A DNA stretch of 64,000 nucleotides from Brevibacterium sp. XM4083 (GTDB taxonomy: Bacteria > Actinomycetota > Actinomycetes > Actinomycetales > Brevibacteriaceae), in contig NZ_VFYR02000001.1 in NCBI RefSeq assembly GCF_006489205.2, forward strand, positions 836,554 through 900,553. The letters run 5' to 3'. Position 1 is the first letter of the stretch; every line of letters begins with the position of its first letter. This document shows, one piece after another, positions 24,515 to 31,953 of the stretch. The translations under genes and the position numbers were made by a program. Under the pieces are notes generated by a model. The model ran no database searches. It was given only the letters and a program-made list of their open reading frames with translations, and was not told the DNA's origin.

Positions 24515-24856
24515 ATGCCCCTGGTCATCATCGCCGCTCTGCTCTTCTCCGTCATCAGCGTCGGCCGCAACGGACAGAGCGTGCCCGAGACCGCGAGCGC
24601 ATTGTCATCCGTCCAGGTCATCGCCGCAATCCTCGCTGGTGCGGGACTGTGGGTGAGCCTGCGGCGGAAGGTTCGAGCAGTCCCGGCCGACCGGTTCGCG
24701 CTCCTCGGGGCTCTCGTCTATCTCGTCGTCATGATGACCCTCAGCAGCGGCATCGTCTCGCCGATCGCGATCTACGCCACTGCGCTGCCCCTCTCGTTCT
24801 ATGTCGCGTGGCTGGTCACCCGTGCGCAGGGCGCGAACGCTGACGGCACGGAGTGA
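24515..24856 (+). CDS. Small membrane protein, unknown function
   Basis: The 113-residue product has an N-terminal hydrophobic helix (MPLVIIAALLFSVISVG), a second near residue 30-48 and two more toward the C-terminus (FALLGALVYLVVMMTL, then IAIYATALPLSFYVAWLV), a four-helix arrangement. GAAGAGAGGA 6 nt before the ATG supports the start. It is convergent with the glycosyltransferase gene. No family was recognised. Confidence 0.65.
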   Translation: MPLVIIAALLFSVISVGRNGQSVPETASALSSVQVIAAILAGAGLWVSLRRKVRAVPADRFALLGALVYLVVMMTLSSGIVSPIAIYATALPLSFYVAWLVTRAQGANADGTE

Positions 24857-24916
24857 GCCGCAGCCGGGTGCGTTGGCCGGGTGCGCAGCCTGCCACCGGC
24901 ACTGGCGGCTCGATCG

Positions 24917-26098
24917 TCAGCGGGTCGTGGTGCCTTCCGCACCCGCCCAGGCGAGGACGTTGAAGCTGCGGCCCATGACCTGCGGGGTGGGATTCTCGAT
25001 TGCGCGGGAATAGTGGCCGACGAGCTGGGAGCACACGCTCTTCCACGACCGAGACAGCACCTGCTGGCGTCCGGCGACGCCGAAGGCCCGGCGCTTGGCC
25101 TCGTCGCCGAGGAGATCGACGACGTGCTGACGCATTGCGGCGAGGTCCTTCGGTGCATACAGCCACCCGGTGTGCGAGGAGTCGACGAGATCGAGGGGAC
25201 CGCCGCGGGCCGGGGCGATGACCGGCACTTCGGAGGCCATGGCCTCCTGGATCGTCTGGCAGAACGTCTCGAGCTCACCGGGAGCGACCATGAGGTCGAA
25301 GCTCGCGACCGCCTGAGCGAGGGCGTCCCCGCCGAGGAAGCCCGCGAAGTGGGCGTTCGGCAGCAGACGCTCGAGCTTCGACCGCCACGGACCGTCGCCG
25401 ACGATGACGAGCTTGGCATGGGGCACATCGGCGAGCACGCTGAGGTCCTCGACCTGCTTCTCCGCGGCGAGCCGACCGACGAAGCCGATGATCCGCTCCC
25501 CGTTCGGAGCCACCGAGCGCCGCCACTGCTCGGAGCGGTGGCTGGGGTCGAAGCGGCTCGAGTCGACTCCGCGGGCCCAGTGATCGACCTCGGCGACGCC
25601 GAGACCCTGGAGCTGCGCGATCGTGTACGACGAGGGCGCGAGGGTGAGGGAGGCGTGCTGGTGGATGTTGCGCACGTGGGTCCACAGCATCGCCTCGATG
25701 CCGTGCATCCCGTAGCGCGCGGCATAGGCGGGCACCTCGGTCTGGTAGATCGCCACGGTCGGCAGGTCGAGGCTCTGCGCGGCGAGCACCCCGCGCCACC
25801 CGAGGACGAAGGGACTGGCGAGATGGACGACATCGGGGGAGAACTTCTCGAGCAGACGCCGGATCCGGGTGACGCCGCCGGGAGCGACGCGGATGCGCCG
25901 GTACTTCGGCAGGGCGATCGAGGGGACGCGCACGATCCTCGCCCCCGACACCTCTTTGGGGCCGTCGCGGCGAGTGCCCGGGGCGATGACGAGGACCTCG
26001 TCGCCGCGATCGGACAGATGCTCGAGGACCCGCAGGAGTGAGTGGGTGACCCCGTTCATGTTGGGGAGGAAGGATTCTGCAATGATCGCTACTCTCAC
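24917..26098 (-). CDS. GT4 glycosyltransferase, probable GDP-mannose-dependent mannosyltransferase
   Basis: The 393-residue product has the GT-B fold of family GT4. The N-terminus VRVAIIAESFLPNMNGVTHSL and the DVVHLASPFVLGWRG segment match MgtA/PimB-like mannosyltransferases. The C-terminal half has the nucleotide-sugar site (IGFVGRLAAEKQVEDL, ~residue 200) and the E-x7-E motif in ELETFCQTIQEAMASE (~280). In actinobacteria such enzymes transfer mannose to glycolipids of the cell envelope. GTG 26098 is chosen because the conserved N-terminal strand begins there; a GTG 11 codons upstream (26131) also exists. It is divergent from the LemA-like gene. Confidence 0.85.
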   Translation of the reverse strand: MRVAIIAESFLPNMNGVTHSLLRVLEHLSDRGDEVLVIAPGTRRDGPKEVSGARIVRVPSIALPKYRRIRVAPGGVTRIRRLLEKFSPDVVHLASPFVLGWRGVLAAQSLDLPTVAIYQTEVPAYAARYGMHGIEAMLWTHVRNIHQHASLTLAPSSYTIAQLQGLGVAEVDHWARGVDSSRFDPSHRSEQWRRSVAPNGERIIGFVGRLAAEKQVEDLSVLADVPHAKLVIVGDGPWRSKLERLLPNAHFAGFLGGDALAQAVASFDLMVAPGELETFCQTIQEAMASEVPVIAPARGGPLDLVDSSHTGWLYAPKDLAAMRQHVVDLLGDEAKRRAFGVAGRQQVLSRSWKSVCSQLVGHYSRAIENPTPQVMGRSFNVLAWAGAEGTTTR

Positions 26099-26289
26099 AG
26101 CACTCAGTCCACGCCGCCAGAGTGAAGACACGGCGACGGACAGGCGACGTGTCGGCGACCACTGTCGGAAATCGGCCCGGCCAGGTGACCGGGGGTCGAC
26201 GCGTTCGCGACGAGGGTGAACCCTGCGTAAACTTGAACCGCCGAGGCGGTCGCCGGCACCTCGGCCGACTGCACGTGAGAGGAGCCCGG

Positions 26290-26964
26290 GTGTTCTGGAC
26301 CATCGTCACCGCCGGTGCGGTCTCGGTTCTCGTCGTCGCCGCGGTCATGCTCATCATCCTCCGGTTCAACCAGCTCTCGATGGCCCGCTCCCTCTGCGAC
26401 GAGGCGAAACGGCAGCTCGTCGTCGAACTCCGCGCCCGGCATGCCCTCGTCCCGGCCTACCTCGGCACCCTCCAGCAGGTGACGACGCGTGATCTCTCCC
26501 CGCTCGAACTCGCGCTCGCCTCCGCCGAACGCGCGCCGTTCGGCCCTCGGGGAGCGGCCGCGGAGAACGCCCTGACGGCGGAGATCAACGATGCCGCGGC
26601 TCTCCCGGGACGCCGCGCCGAGGCGACCGGCGGACCCGACGCCTCGACGGGGATGCGCGACGAACTCGACATGACCGTCCAGCTGCTCCACGGTCAGCTC
26701 AGCGTCCTCTCCGAGCGCATCATCGCTGTCTCCCGGCTCTACAACGCCAACGTCGACCGCTACCACCACCAGCGCCGGCGCACTCTCTCGCGCCTCTTCG
26801 GCCGGGTCTTCACCCCGCGCGAGCACTTCACCGAGGCGGTCGCGGACACGACCGTTCCCCACGGAACGGACACGACCGTGCCCCGCGGAACCGGCGCGAC
26901 CGCCTCGGCGCGCGATGCCGACAGCGCCGACCAGGGACCGGAGCGGGGAGTGGTCGAGGCGTGA
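26290..26964 (+). CDS. LemA-like membrane-anchored protein
   Basis: The 224-residue product has one N-terminal membrane helix (IVTAGAVSVLVVAAVMLIIL) followed by a long helical region with LemA-type features (residues ~25-165, including LRARHALVPAYLGTLQQV and the SRLYNANVDRYH motif). The C-terminal 45 residues are a low-complexity tail with the repeat TTVPHGTD/TTVPRGTG. A GTG start with AGAGGAG upstream is chosen. It overlaps truA by GTGA, so the two are coupled, an unusual pairing. The biochemical role of LemA proteins is not established. Confidence 0.8.
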   Translation: MFWTIVTAGAVSVLVVAAVMLIILRFNQLSMARSLCDEAKRQLVVELRARHALVPAYLGTLQQVTTRDLSPLELALASAERAPFGPRGAAAENALTAEINDAAALPGRRAEATGGPDASTGMRDELDMTVQLLHGQLSVLSERIIAVSRLYNANVDRYHHQRRRTLSRLFGRVFTPREHFTEAVADTTVPHGTDTTVPRGTGATASARDADSADQGPERGVVEA

Positions 26965-27815
26965 CCCGTTTCCGCCTCGACCTCGGCTACCGGGGCACGG
27001 ACTTCCACGGCTGGGCGAAGCAGCCGGGCCAGCGCACCGTGCAGGGCAGCCTTGAGGACGGGCTCGCCCGGGTCACCGGCACCGAGGTGGCCACCGTCGT
27101 CGCCGGCCGCACCGACGCCGGTGTCCACGCCCAGCGGCAGGTCGTCCACATCGACGTCGACGAGGCCGGACTGGCCAAGCTCATCGGACGATCGGCCCGG
27201 TCGCCGGAGCAGGCCCTGCTCTCCCGCCTGCGCGGTGTGCTCACCGTCGACGGCTCCGACGACCTCGTCATCCACGCCGTGACCGAGGTGCCCGCCGACT
27301 TCGACGCCCGCTTCTCCGCACTGTGGCGCTCCTACCAGTACCGTCTGGCCGACCACCGGTCGTTCCTCGACCCGTTGCTCACCGCGATGACGCCCCGGCA
27401 CAAGGGGGAGCTCGACGCCGAGGCGATGGCCGAGGCCGCGCATGAGGCCCGCGGGCTCCACGACTTCCTCCCCTTCTGCAAGCCGCGGGACGGGGCGACG
27501 ACGATCCGCACCCTCCACGACCTCGACGTCGCCCGCGACCAGGACGCCGTCATCACGATCGACCTCCGCGCCGACGCGTTCTGCCATCACATGGTCCGCG
27601 CGCTCGTCGGCGGGCTCATCCGCGTCGGGTCGGGGGCGTGGCCGGTGACCCGGCCCGCGGAGCTCCTCGCCGAGGCGGACGCCGGGATCACCGCGACCGG
27701 ACCCATGCACGTCACCCCGGCCCACGGTCTCGTCCTCACCGGGGTGGGCTACCCGGATCCGGCCGACTACGCGGCCCGGGCCGCGCAGACGATGGCCCGC
27801 CGCGACCTCGGCTGA
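26961..27815 (+). CDS. truA: tRNA pseudouridine(38-40) synthase
   Basis: The 284-residue TruA modifies uridines 38-40 in the tRNA anticodon arm. The catalytic Asp52 is in VVAGRTDAGVHAQ, with the N-terminal LGYRGTDFHGWAKQP motif, the FDARFSALWRSYQYRL segment and CHHMVRALVGGLIRVGSG near residue 210. It starts at a GTG overlapping the upstream LemA-like gene. Elsewhere truA often follows rplQ; here it is with an unrelated partner. About 250 nt of non-coding sequence follow. Confidence 0.94.
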   Translation: MTRFRLDLGYRGTDFHGWAKQPGQRTVQGSLEDGLARVTGTEVATVVAGRTDAGVHAQRQVVHIDVDEAGLAKLIGRSARSPEQALLSRLRGVLTVDGSDDLVIHAVTEVPADFDARFSALWRSYQYRLADHRSFLDPLLTAMTPRHKGELDAEAMAEAAHEARGLHDFLPFCKPRDGATTIRTLHDLDVARDQDAVITIDLRADAFCHHMVRALVGGLIRVGSGAWPVTRPAELLAEADAGITATGPMHVTPAHGLVLTGVGYPDPADYAARAAQTMARRDLG

Positions 27816-28064
27816 GCAGGGGACGGCTCGACTGCGGATCACATTGCCGACGGCACCGCACCGACGGCACCGTGGCGACGCGCCCGTCGGCCGCCTCGTC
27901 GCCGAGTCTGACCGCCCCCTGGGAAAACAATCCGTCTTGATGACCTGTCATTGACCCTCCACTACAGGGATGGTGGAGTTCTCAGTACCCCACCGACCCC
28001 GATGGGGCGTTCCATCCCCACCTTCGCGGCTGACCGAGCCGCGTGGAGAAAGCAGGTGCGTGCC

Positions 28065-28658
28065 ATGTCCGAAACCAATATCATTCTCCTCACCTGGTAC
28101 AACTCAGGATCCGCCTATGAGGCCTTCAGCAAGTTCCGCGACCTCGACTCCGAGGCGCTCTCGATCGTCGCCTCGGCGGTCGTCGAACGCAATGACAAGG
28201 GCCAGCTGCGGGTCACCGACGGCCAGGACAACGACCTCGGCCTCTCGACGCTCGGCGGAGGCGGCATCGGCGCGCTCATCGGCGTCCTCGGCGGACCGCT
28301 CGGGATGCTCCTCGGCTTCGCCGCCGGTGCGCTCATCGGCTCGACGGTCGACGCGGAGCGCTCCTTCGACGCCGAGGACGCGCTCTCCGTGTTCAGTGCG
28401 GCTCTGCCGGCGGGGAAGACCGGTGTGATCGCCGAGGTCGTCGAATCCGATCCCACCGTCCTCGACGACTTCGCGAAGTCGACCGGTGCGTCCCTGCTGC
28501 GCCGTCCCGAGGACGACGTGCTCGCCGAGGTCGCCGCGGCCGAAGACGCCGCCAACGCCGCCGCCGAAGCCGCGCGTCAGAAGGTCAAGGAGGAGAAGAA
28601 GGCCGAACGCAAGGAGAAGCGCCAGGAGCGCATCGACAAGATCAAGGCGAAGCTCTGA
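28065..28658 (+). CDS. DUF1269-family protein
   Basis: The 197-residue product has a central glycine-rich hydrophobic hairpin (LGGGGIGALIGVLGGPLGMLLGFAAGALIGS, ~65-95), flanked by soluble segments: an N-terminal TWYNSGSAYEAFSKF domain and a C-terminal region after FAKSTGASLLRRPEDDV. This is the DUF1269 layout, often annotated as a membrane protein of unknown function. A Lys/Glu/Arg-rich coiled tail closes the protein. AGCAGGT upstream of the ATG at 28065 is a weak ribosome site. The stop codon runs directly into a 16-bp tandem array. Confidence 0.8.
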   Translation: MSETNIILLTWYNSGSAYEAFSKFRDLDSEALSIVASAVVERNDKGQLRVTDGQDNDLGLSTLGGGGIGALIGVLGGPLGMLLGFAAGALIGSTVDAERSFDAEDALSVFSAALPAGKTGVIAEVVESDPTVLDDFAKSTGASLLRRPEDDVLAEVAAAEDAANAAAEAARQKVKEEKKAERKEKRQERIDKIKAKL

Positions 28659-28660
28659 GT

Positions 28661-28756
28661 CCGACTTGCCCTGAGTCCGGCTCGGACTGAGCTGAACTCA
28701 TGGTGAGTCCGGCTCGGACTGAGCCCGGCTCGGACCGAACCCGGCTCGGACTGAGC
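28661..28756. repeat. Six 16-bp tandem units after the DUF1269 gene
   Basis: Units start at 28661, 28677, 28693, 28709, 28725 and 28741 with consensus CCGGCTCGGACTGAGC; the first and third are degenerate. Each good unit plus the next base pair is partly palindromic (AGTCCG/CGGACT). The array starts 3 nt after the stop codon. The rest of the 365-nt gap holds one hairpin and the upstream region of the nucleotidase gene. Confidence 0.88.
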
Positions 28757-28763
28757 GGAGACG

Positions 28764-28798
28764 GCGGCGCACGGCCCGGACGACGGGTCGTGCGCCGC
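28764..28798 (+). terminator. Hairpin terminator after the DUF1269 gene
   Basis: Perfect 10-bp arms GCGGCGCACG and CGTGCGCCGC enclose a 15-nt loop. It lies immediately behind the 16-bp tandem array and before the AT-richer region that should hold the nucleotidase promoter. Confidence 0.6.
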
Positions 28799-29023
28799 TC
28801 GTCGTGCCCAGGACGGCGGCCCGACAATGTGGTTTCCGACTGCTGTCCTTGTCGTCATCGCTCGCGATTTTGAGAGGAATCCTCTTCCCAGGTGTGAGAA
28901 TCCTGTGTAGATTCACGTACACGTCACTCATCGTTCGCTTCGCTGCGACACGATGATCACGCTCGTTCCTCTTCTCGTCCCGCCGCCCGGCGGCGGACAC
29001 CACGACCACAAGGATGCGAATCT

Positions 29024-31648
29024 ATGTCGAAGCTTCTTCCCAAGGTGCTCGCCGCCGGCGCCGCCGTTTCGCTGCTGACGCTGCCGGGGACCGCGCCGGT
29101 CGCCGCGGCCGGACTCGGAGAGTCATCATCGACCTCGACCCAGGAGCCCGCCGACGACAGCGCGCCGGCAGAGACCGGTGCACCGGATCCCGGCGAAGCC
29201 TCGGCCGCCCCGACGACCGCGCCGACCGCCGACCCCAATGCCGCTCCGGCCGGCACGAAGGTCCAGCTCATGGGGATCACGGACTTCCACGGTCGGATCT
29301 CCGAAGCCGGAGCCCAGGTCGCCTCGGTGGTCGAAGAGGAGCGCGCGAAGTTCGCGGCCGAGGACAACGCCGCCGGCACCGCCTTCATCGCCGCCGGTGA
29401 CAGCATCGGGGCCTCGACCTACGTGTCGTCCTCGCAGGAGGACTCCCCGACGATCGACGTCCTCAACGCGATCGGACTCCAGGGCTCGGCCACAGGCAAC
29501 CACGAATACGACAGGGGCATCGACGACCTCACCGGCCGCGTCGCCTCCGAGGCCGACTTCCCCTACCTCGCCGCGAACGTCTACGACAAGGGCACCACCG
29601 ATGTCGTCGACGGTCTTGAGGACTACACGACGATCGACGTCGGCGGAGTGAAGATCGCCGTCATCGGCGTCGTCACCCAGGACACCACCTCGCTCGTCTC
29701 CCCGGCGGGCATCGCCAATGTCGACTTCGGCGACCCGACCGACGCCGTCAACCGCGTCGCCGGTGAGCTCGAGGCCCTGCCGGAGGATCAGCAGCCGGAC
29801 ATGACCGTCGTCGAGGCCCACCTCGGCGCTTCTGCCACCGACAGCCTCGAGGCTGCGGAGGCCTCGAACGCGGAGTTCAAGAAGCTCGTCACCGAGGCCG
29901 ATGCCTCCGTCGACGCCCTGCTCACGGGCCATACGCACCTCGCATCGAACTTCAACGCCCCGGTCCCCGGTGACCCCGAGCGCACGCGGCCGGTTCTCCA
30001 GGCCGGGAACTACGGCTCCTACGTCGGGCAGATCAAGCTCGAATCCGACGGTGCGGGCAATTGGACGACGTCGAGTTCGGACCTGCTGCCGACCGAGGAC
30101 AAGGACTACGCCTCGCCGGTCGTCGACGAGGTCAAGCAGATCGTCGCTGACGCCGAGGAGCAGGCGAAGGGCCCGGGCTCCGTCGTCGAGGGCACGATCA
30201 CCGAGGACATCACGCGCGCGTTCACCGAGGACGGTGCGGAGGACCGCGGGGCGGAGTCGACGCTCGGCAACCTCGTCGCCGACTCACTCAAGGACGGGGT
30301 CGAGGACTCCCAGCTCGCGCCCGCGGACTTCGGCATCACGAACCCCGGCGGACTGCGCACGGACCTCAAGTGCGACGACATCTACAACAACGAGAAGCCG
30401 TGCGAGGTCACGGCCGCCGAACTCAACGCGGTGCTGCCGTTCGCCAACGACCACGGCGTCGTGACGATGAAGGGCTCTGACGTCATCGGTCTCTTCGAGG
30501 AGCAGTGGCAGCCCGACGGCGCCTCGCGTCCCTTCCTCCACCTCGGCATCTCCAAGGAGCTCGACGTCGTCTACGATTCGACCGCGGCCCGCGGCGAGCG
30601 TGTGAAGTCGGTCAAGGTCAACGGTGAGGAGATCGATCCGAACCGGGACTACCGCGTCGCGACCCTGAGCTTCCTCGCCGCCGGCGGTGACAACTTCTCC
30701 TCCTTTGCGAAGGGGTCGTTCGAGCTCTCCGGCCTCACGGACTTCGAGACGTGGACGAACTACTTCCAGAAGAACTCGCCGGTGGCTCCCGACAAGTCCG
30801 AACGGCAGGCCGACGCGGCCACGGACGTCATCAGCACCGGTGACCTCACCGCCGAGCTGACCGCCCCGGCCGACGGCATCGCCCCCGGAGCCAGCGGCGA
30901 CTTCGTCCTCAAGACGGATTCCCAGGGTGAAGTGCCCGGACCCATCGACGTCACCGTCGACGTGCCCGAGGGCTACAGCGTCGAGGCGGGGACCGCGCAG
31001 GCAGCGACGGCCACGACCTCTGAGGCCGGGACGTCTGCCGCCGAGGCGGGGGCCCAGGCCGCTGCCGCGACGATCACGCTCGATGGGATCCCGGCGGGGA
31101 CGAACGAGGTTCCGATCACCGTCACCGCACCCGAGGACGCCTCCGGTGAGGTCACCGTGACGACCACGCTCCAGGCAGGCGACGCCGACTGGTGGGACAA
31201 CAACCCGATGCCGCTGCCGCACCCGTTCGAAGCGACGGCGCAGATCGTCGGCGGGTCCGGTTCCGACGCCGGAGCCGACGCCGACGGCGGCAGTGCTGAT
31301 GCCGACGGCGGCGGCGGCGCCGATGGCTCGGATCAGGGCGGCTCGGACGCCTCGTCGAACGGCGGCAGCGCCGACGGTTCTGACCAGGGCTCCTCTGATG
31401 CGAACGACTCCGCCGACGGTGCGAACGCCTCGGCGAACGGTGCGAACGCCTCGTCGAACGGCGGGGGAGCGGGCTCGGGGGCCGGTTCGGACACGGCGTC
31501 GAACGCGTCGGGCTCGAAGGACGGCGGCGACCTGCCGCGCACCGGTTTCGAGGCCCTCAACCTCGTCGCCACGGCACTCGCGCTCATCGTCGCCGGCGGC
31601 GCCGCCATCGCCGTGGTGCGGCGCCGGAAGGCGAACATCAGCATCTGA
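29024..31648 (+). CDS. Sortase-anchored 5'-nucleotidase / UDP-sugar-hydrolase-like protein
   Basis: The 874-residue exported protein has a signal peptide (to about AAAG at residue 29), a metallophosphatase domain (GITDFHGRI ~85, AAGDSIGAS, TGNHEYDRG, LTGHTHL ~303), the 5'-nucleotidase C-terminal substrate domain (FGITNPGGLR to FLAAGGDNFS, ~440-560), a beta-rich region, a Gly/Ser/Asp-rich spacer of about 100 residues, and the wall-sorting signal LPRTG with a following helix and RRRK tail. It should hydrolyse extracellular nucleotides at the cell wall and supply phosphate and nucleosides. AAGGA precedes the ATG. A strong hairpin ends the transcript. Confidence 0.92.
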   Translation: MSKLLPKVLAAGAAVSLLTLPGTAPVAAAGLGESSSTSTQEPADDSAPAETGAPDPGEASAAPTTAPTADPNAAPAGTKVQLMGITDFHGRISEAGAQVASVVEEERAKFAAEDNAAGTAFIAAGDSIGASTYVSSSQEDSPTIDVLNAIGLQGSATGNHEYDRGIDDLTGRVASEADFPYLAANVYDKGTTDVVDGLEDYTTIDVGGVKIAVIGVVTQDTTSLVSPAGIANVDFGDPTDAVNRVAGELEALPEDQQPDMTVVEAHLGASATDSLEAAEASNAEFKKLVTEADASVDALLTGHTHLASNFNAPVPGDPERTRPVLQAGNYGSYVGQIKLESDGAGNWTTSSSDLLPTEDKDYASPVVDEVKQIVADAEEQAKGPGSVVEGTITEDITRAFTEDGAEDRGAESTLGNLVADSLKDGVEDSQLAPADFGITNPGGLRTDLKCDDIYNNEKPCEVTAAELNAVLPFANDHGVVTMKGSDVIGLFEEQWQPDGASRPFLHLGISKELDVVYDSTAARGERVKSVKVNGEEIDPNRDYRVATLSFLAAGGDNFSSFAKGSFELSGLTDFETWTNYFQKNSPVAPDKSERQADAATDVISTGDLTAELTAPADGIAPGASGDFVLKTDSQGEVPGPIDVTVDVPEGYSVEAGTAQAATATTSEAGTSAAEAGAQAAAATITLDGIPAGTNEVPITVTAPEDASGEVTVTTTLQAGDADWWDNNPMPLPHPFEATAQIVGGSGSDAGADADGGSADADGGGGADGSDQGGSDASSNGGSADGSDQGSSDANDSADGANASANGANASSNGGGAGSGAGSDTASNASGSKDGGDLPRTGFEALNLVATALALIVAGGAAIAVVRRRKANISI

Positions 31649-31685
31649 GAGTGAGAGCACTCAGCGCGTGACATGGGTGCTCAGT

Positions 31686-31719
31686 CGAGGGGCCGGGGAG
31701 TGATCTCCCCGGCCCCTCG
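31686..31719 (+). terminator. Hairpin terminator of the nucleotidase gene
   Basis: Perfect 14-bp arms (CGAGGGGCCGGGGA and its complement) around a 6-nt loop, 38 nt after the stop codon. Confidence 0.7.
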
Positions 31720-31800
31720 CTGCACTCCCGACTGCGTTCCTGGTTCTCACCGTCGCTGACGTCGGGCGTCGCCGACGTCGGGAACGTCTGGGCGTCGCTG

Positions 31801-31915
31801 GTGTCGGGAACGTCCGGACGCGCGCAGCCCGCAGGTGCCGGGATACTGTCGCCGGCGTCGGCATCGTCAACACGCGCGTAGCCCACAAGTGCCGGGAAAC
31901 TGTCGCAGGTGTCGG
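31801..31915. repeat. 54-bp tandem repeat, two copies
   Basis: Copies at 31801-31854 and 31855-31908 share landmarks such as GTGCCGGGA and CTGTCGC exactly 54 bp apart, and a third copy begins at 31909. Shorter GACGTCGGG repeats precede it. The 305-nt gap between the nucleotidase and the minus-strand membrane-protein gene contains this array and one terminator, with no gene. Confidence 0.75.
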
Positions 31916-31953
31916 GGCGTCGCTGCTGTCAGCGCTTCGCGTTCGCGGTGGGG

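Noticed and set aside
28661..28756. CRISPR array
   Set aside because: The 16-bp units are directly adjacent with no unique spacers and no cas genes; it is a minisatellite. The other tandem arrays fail for the same reason.
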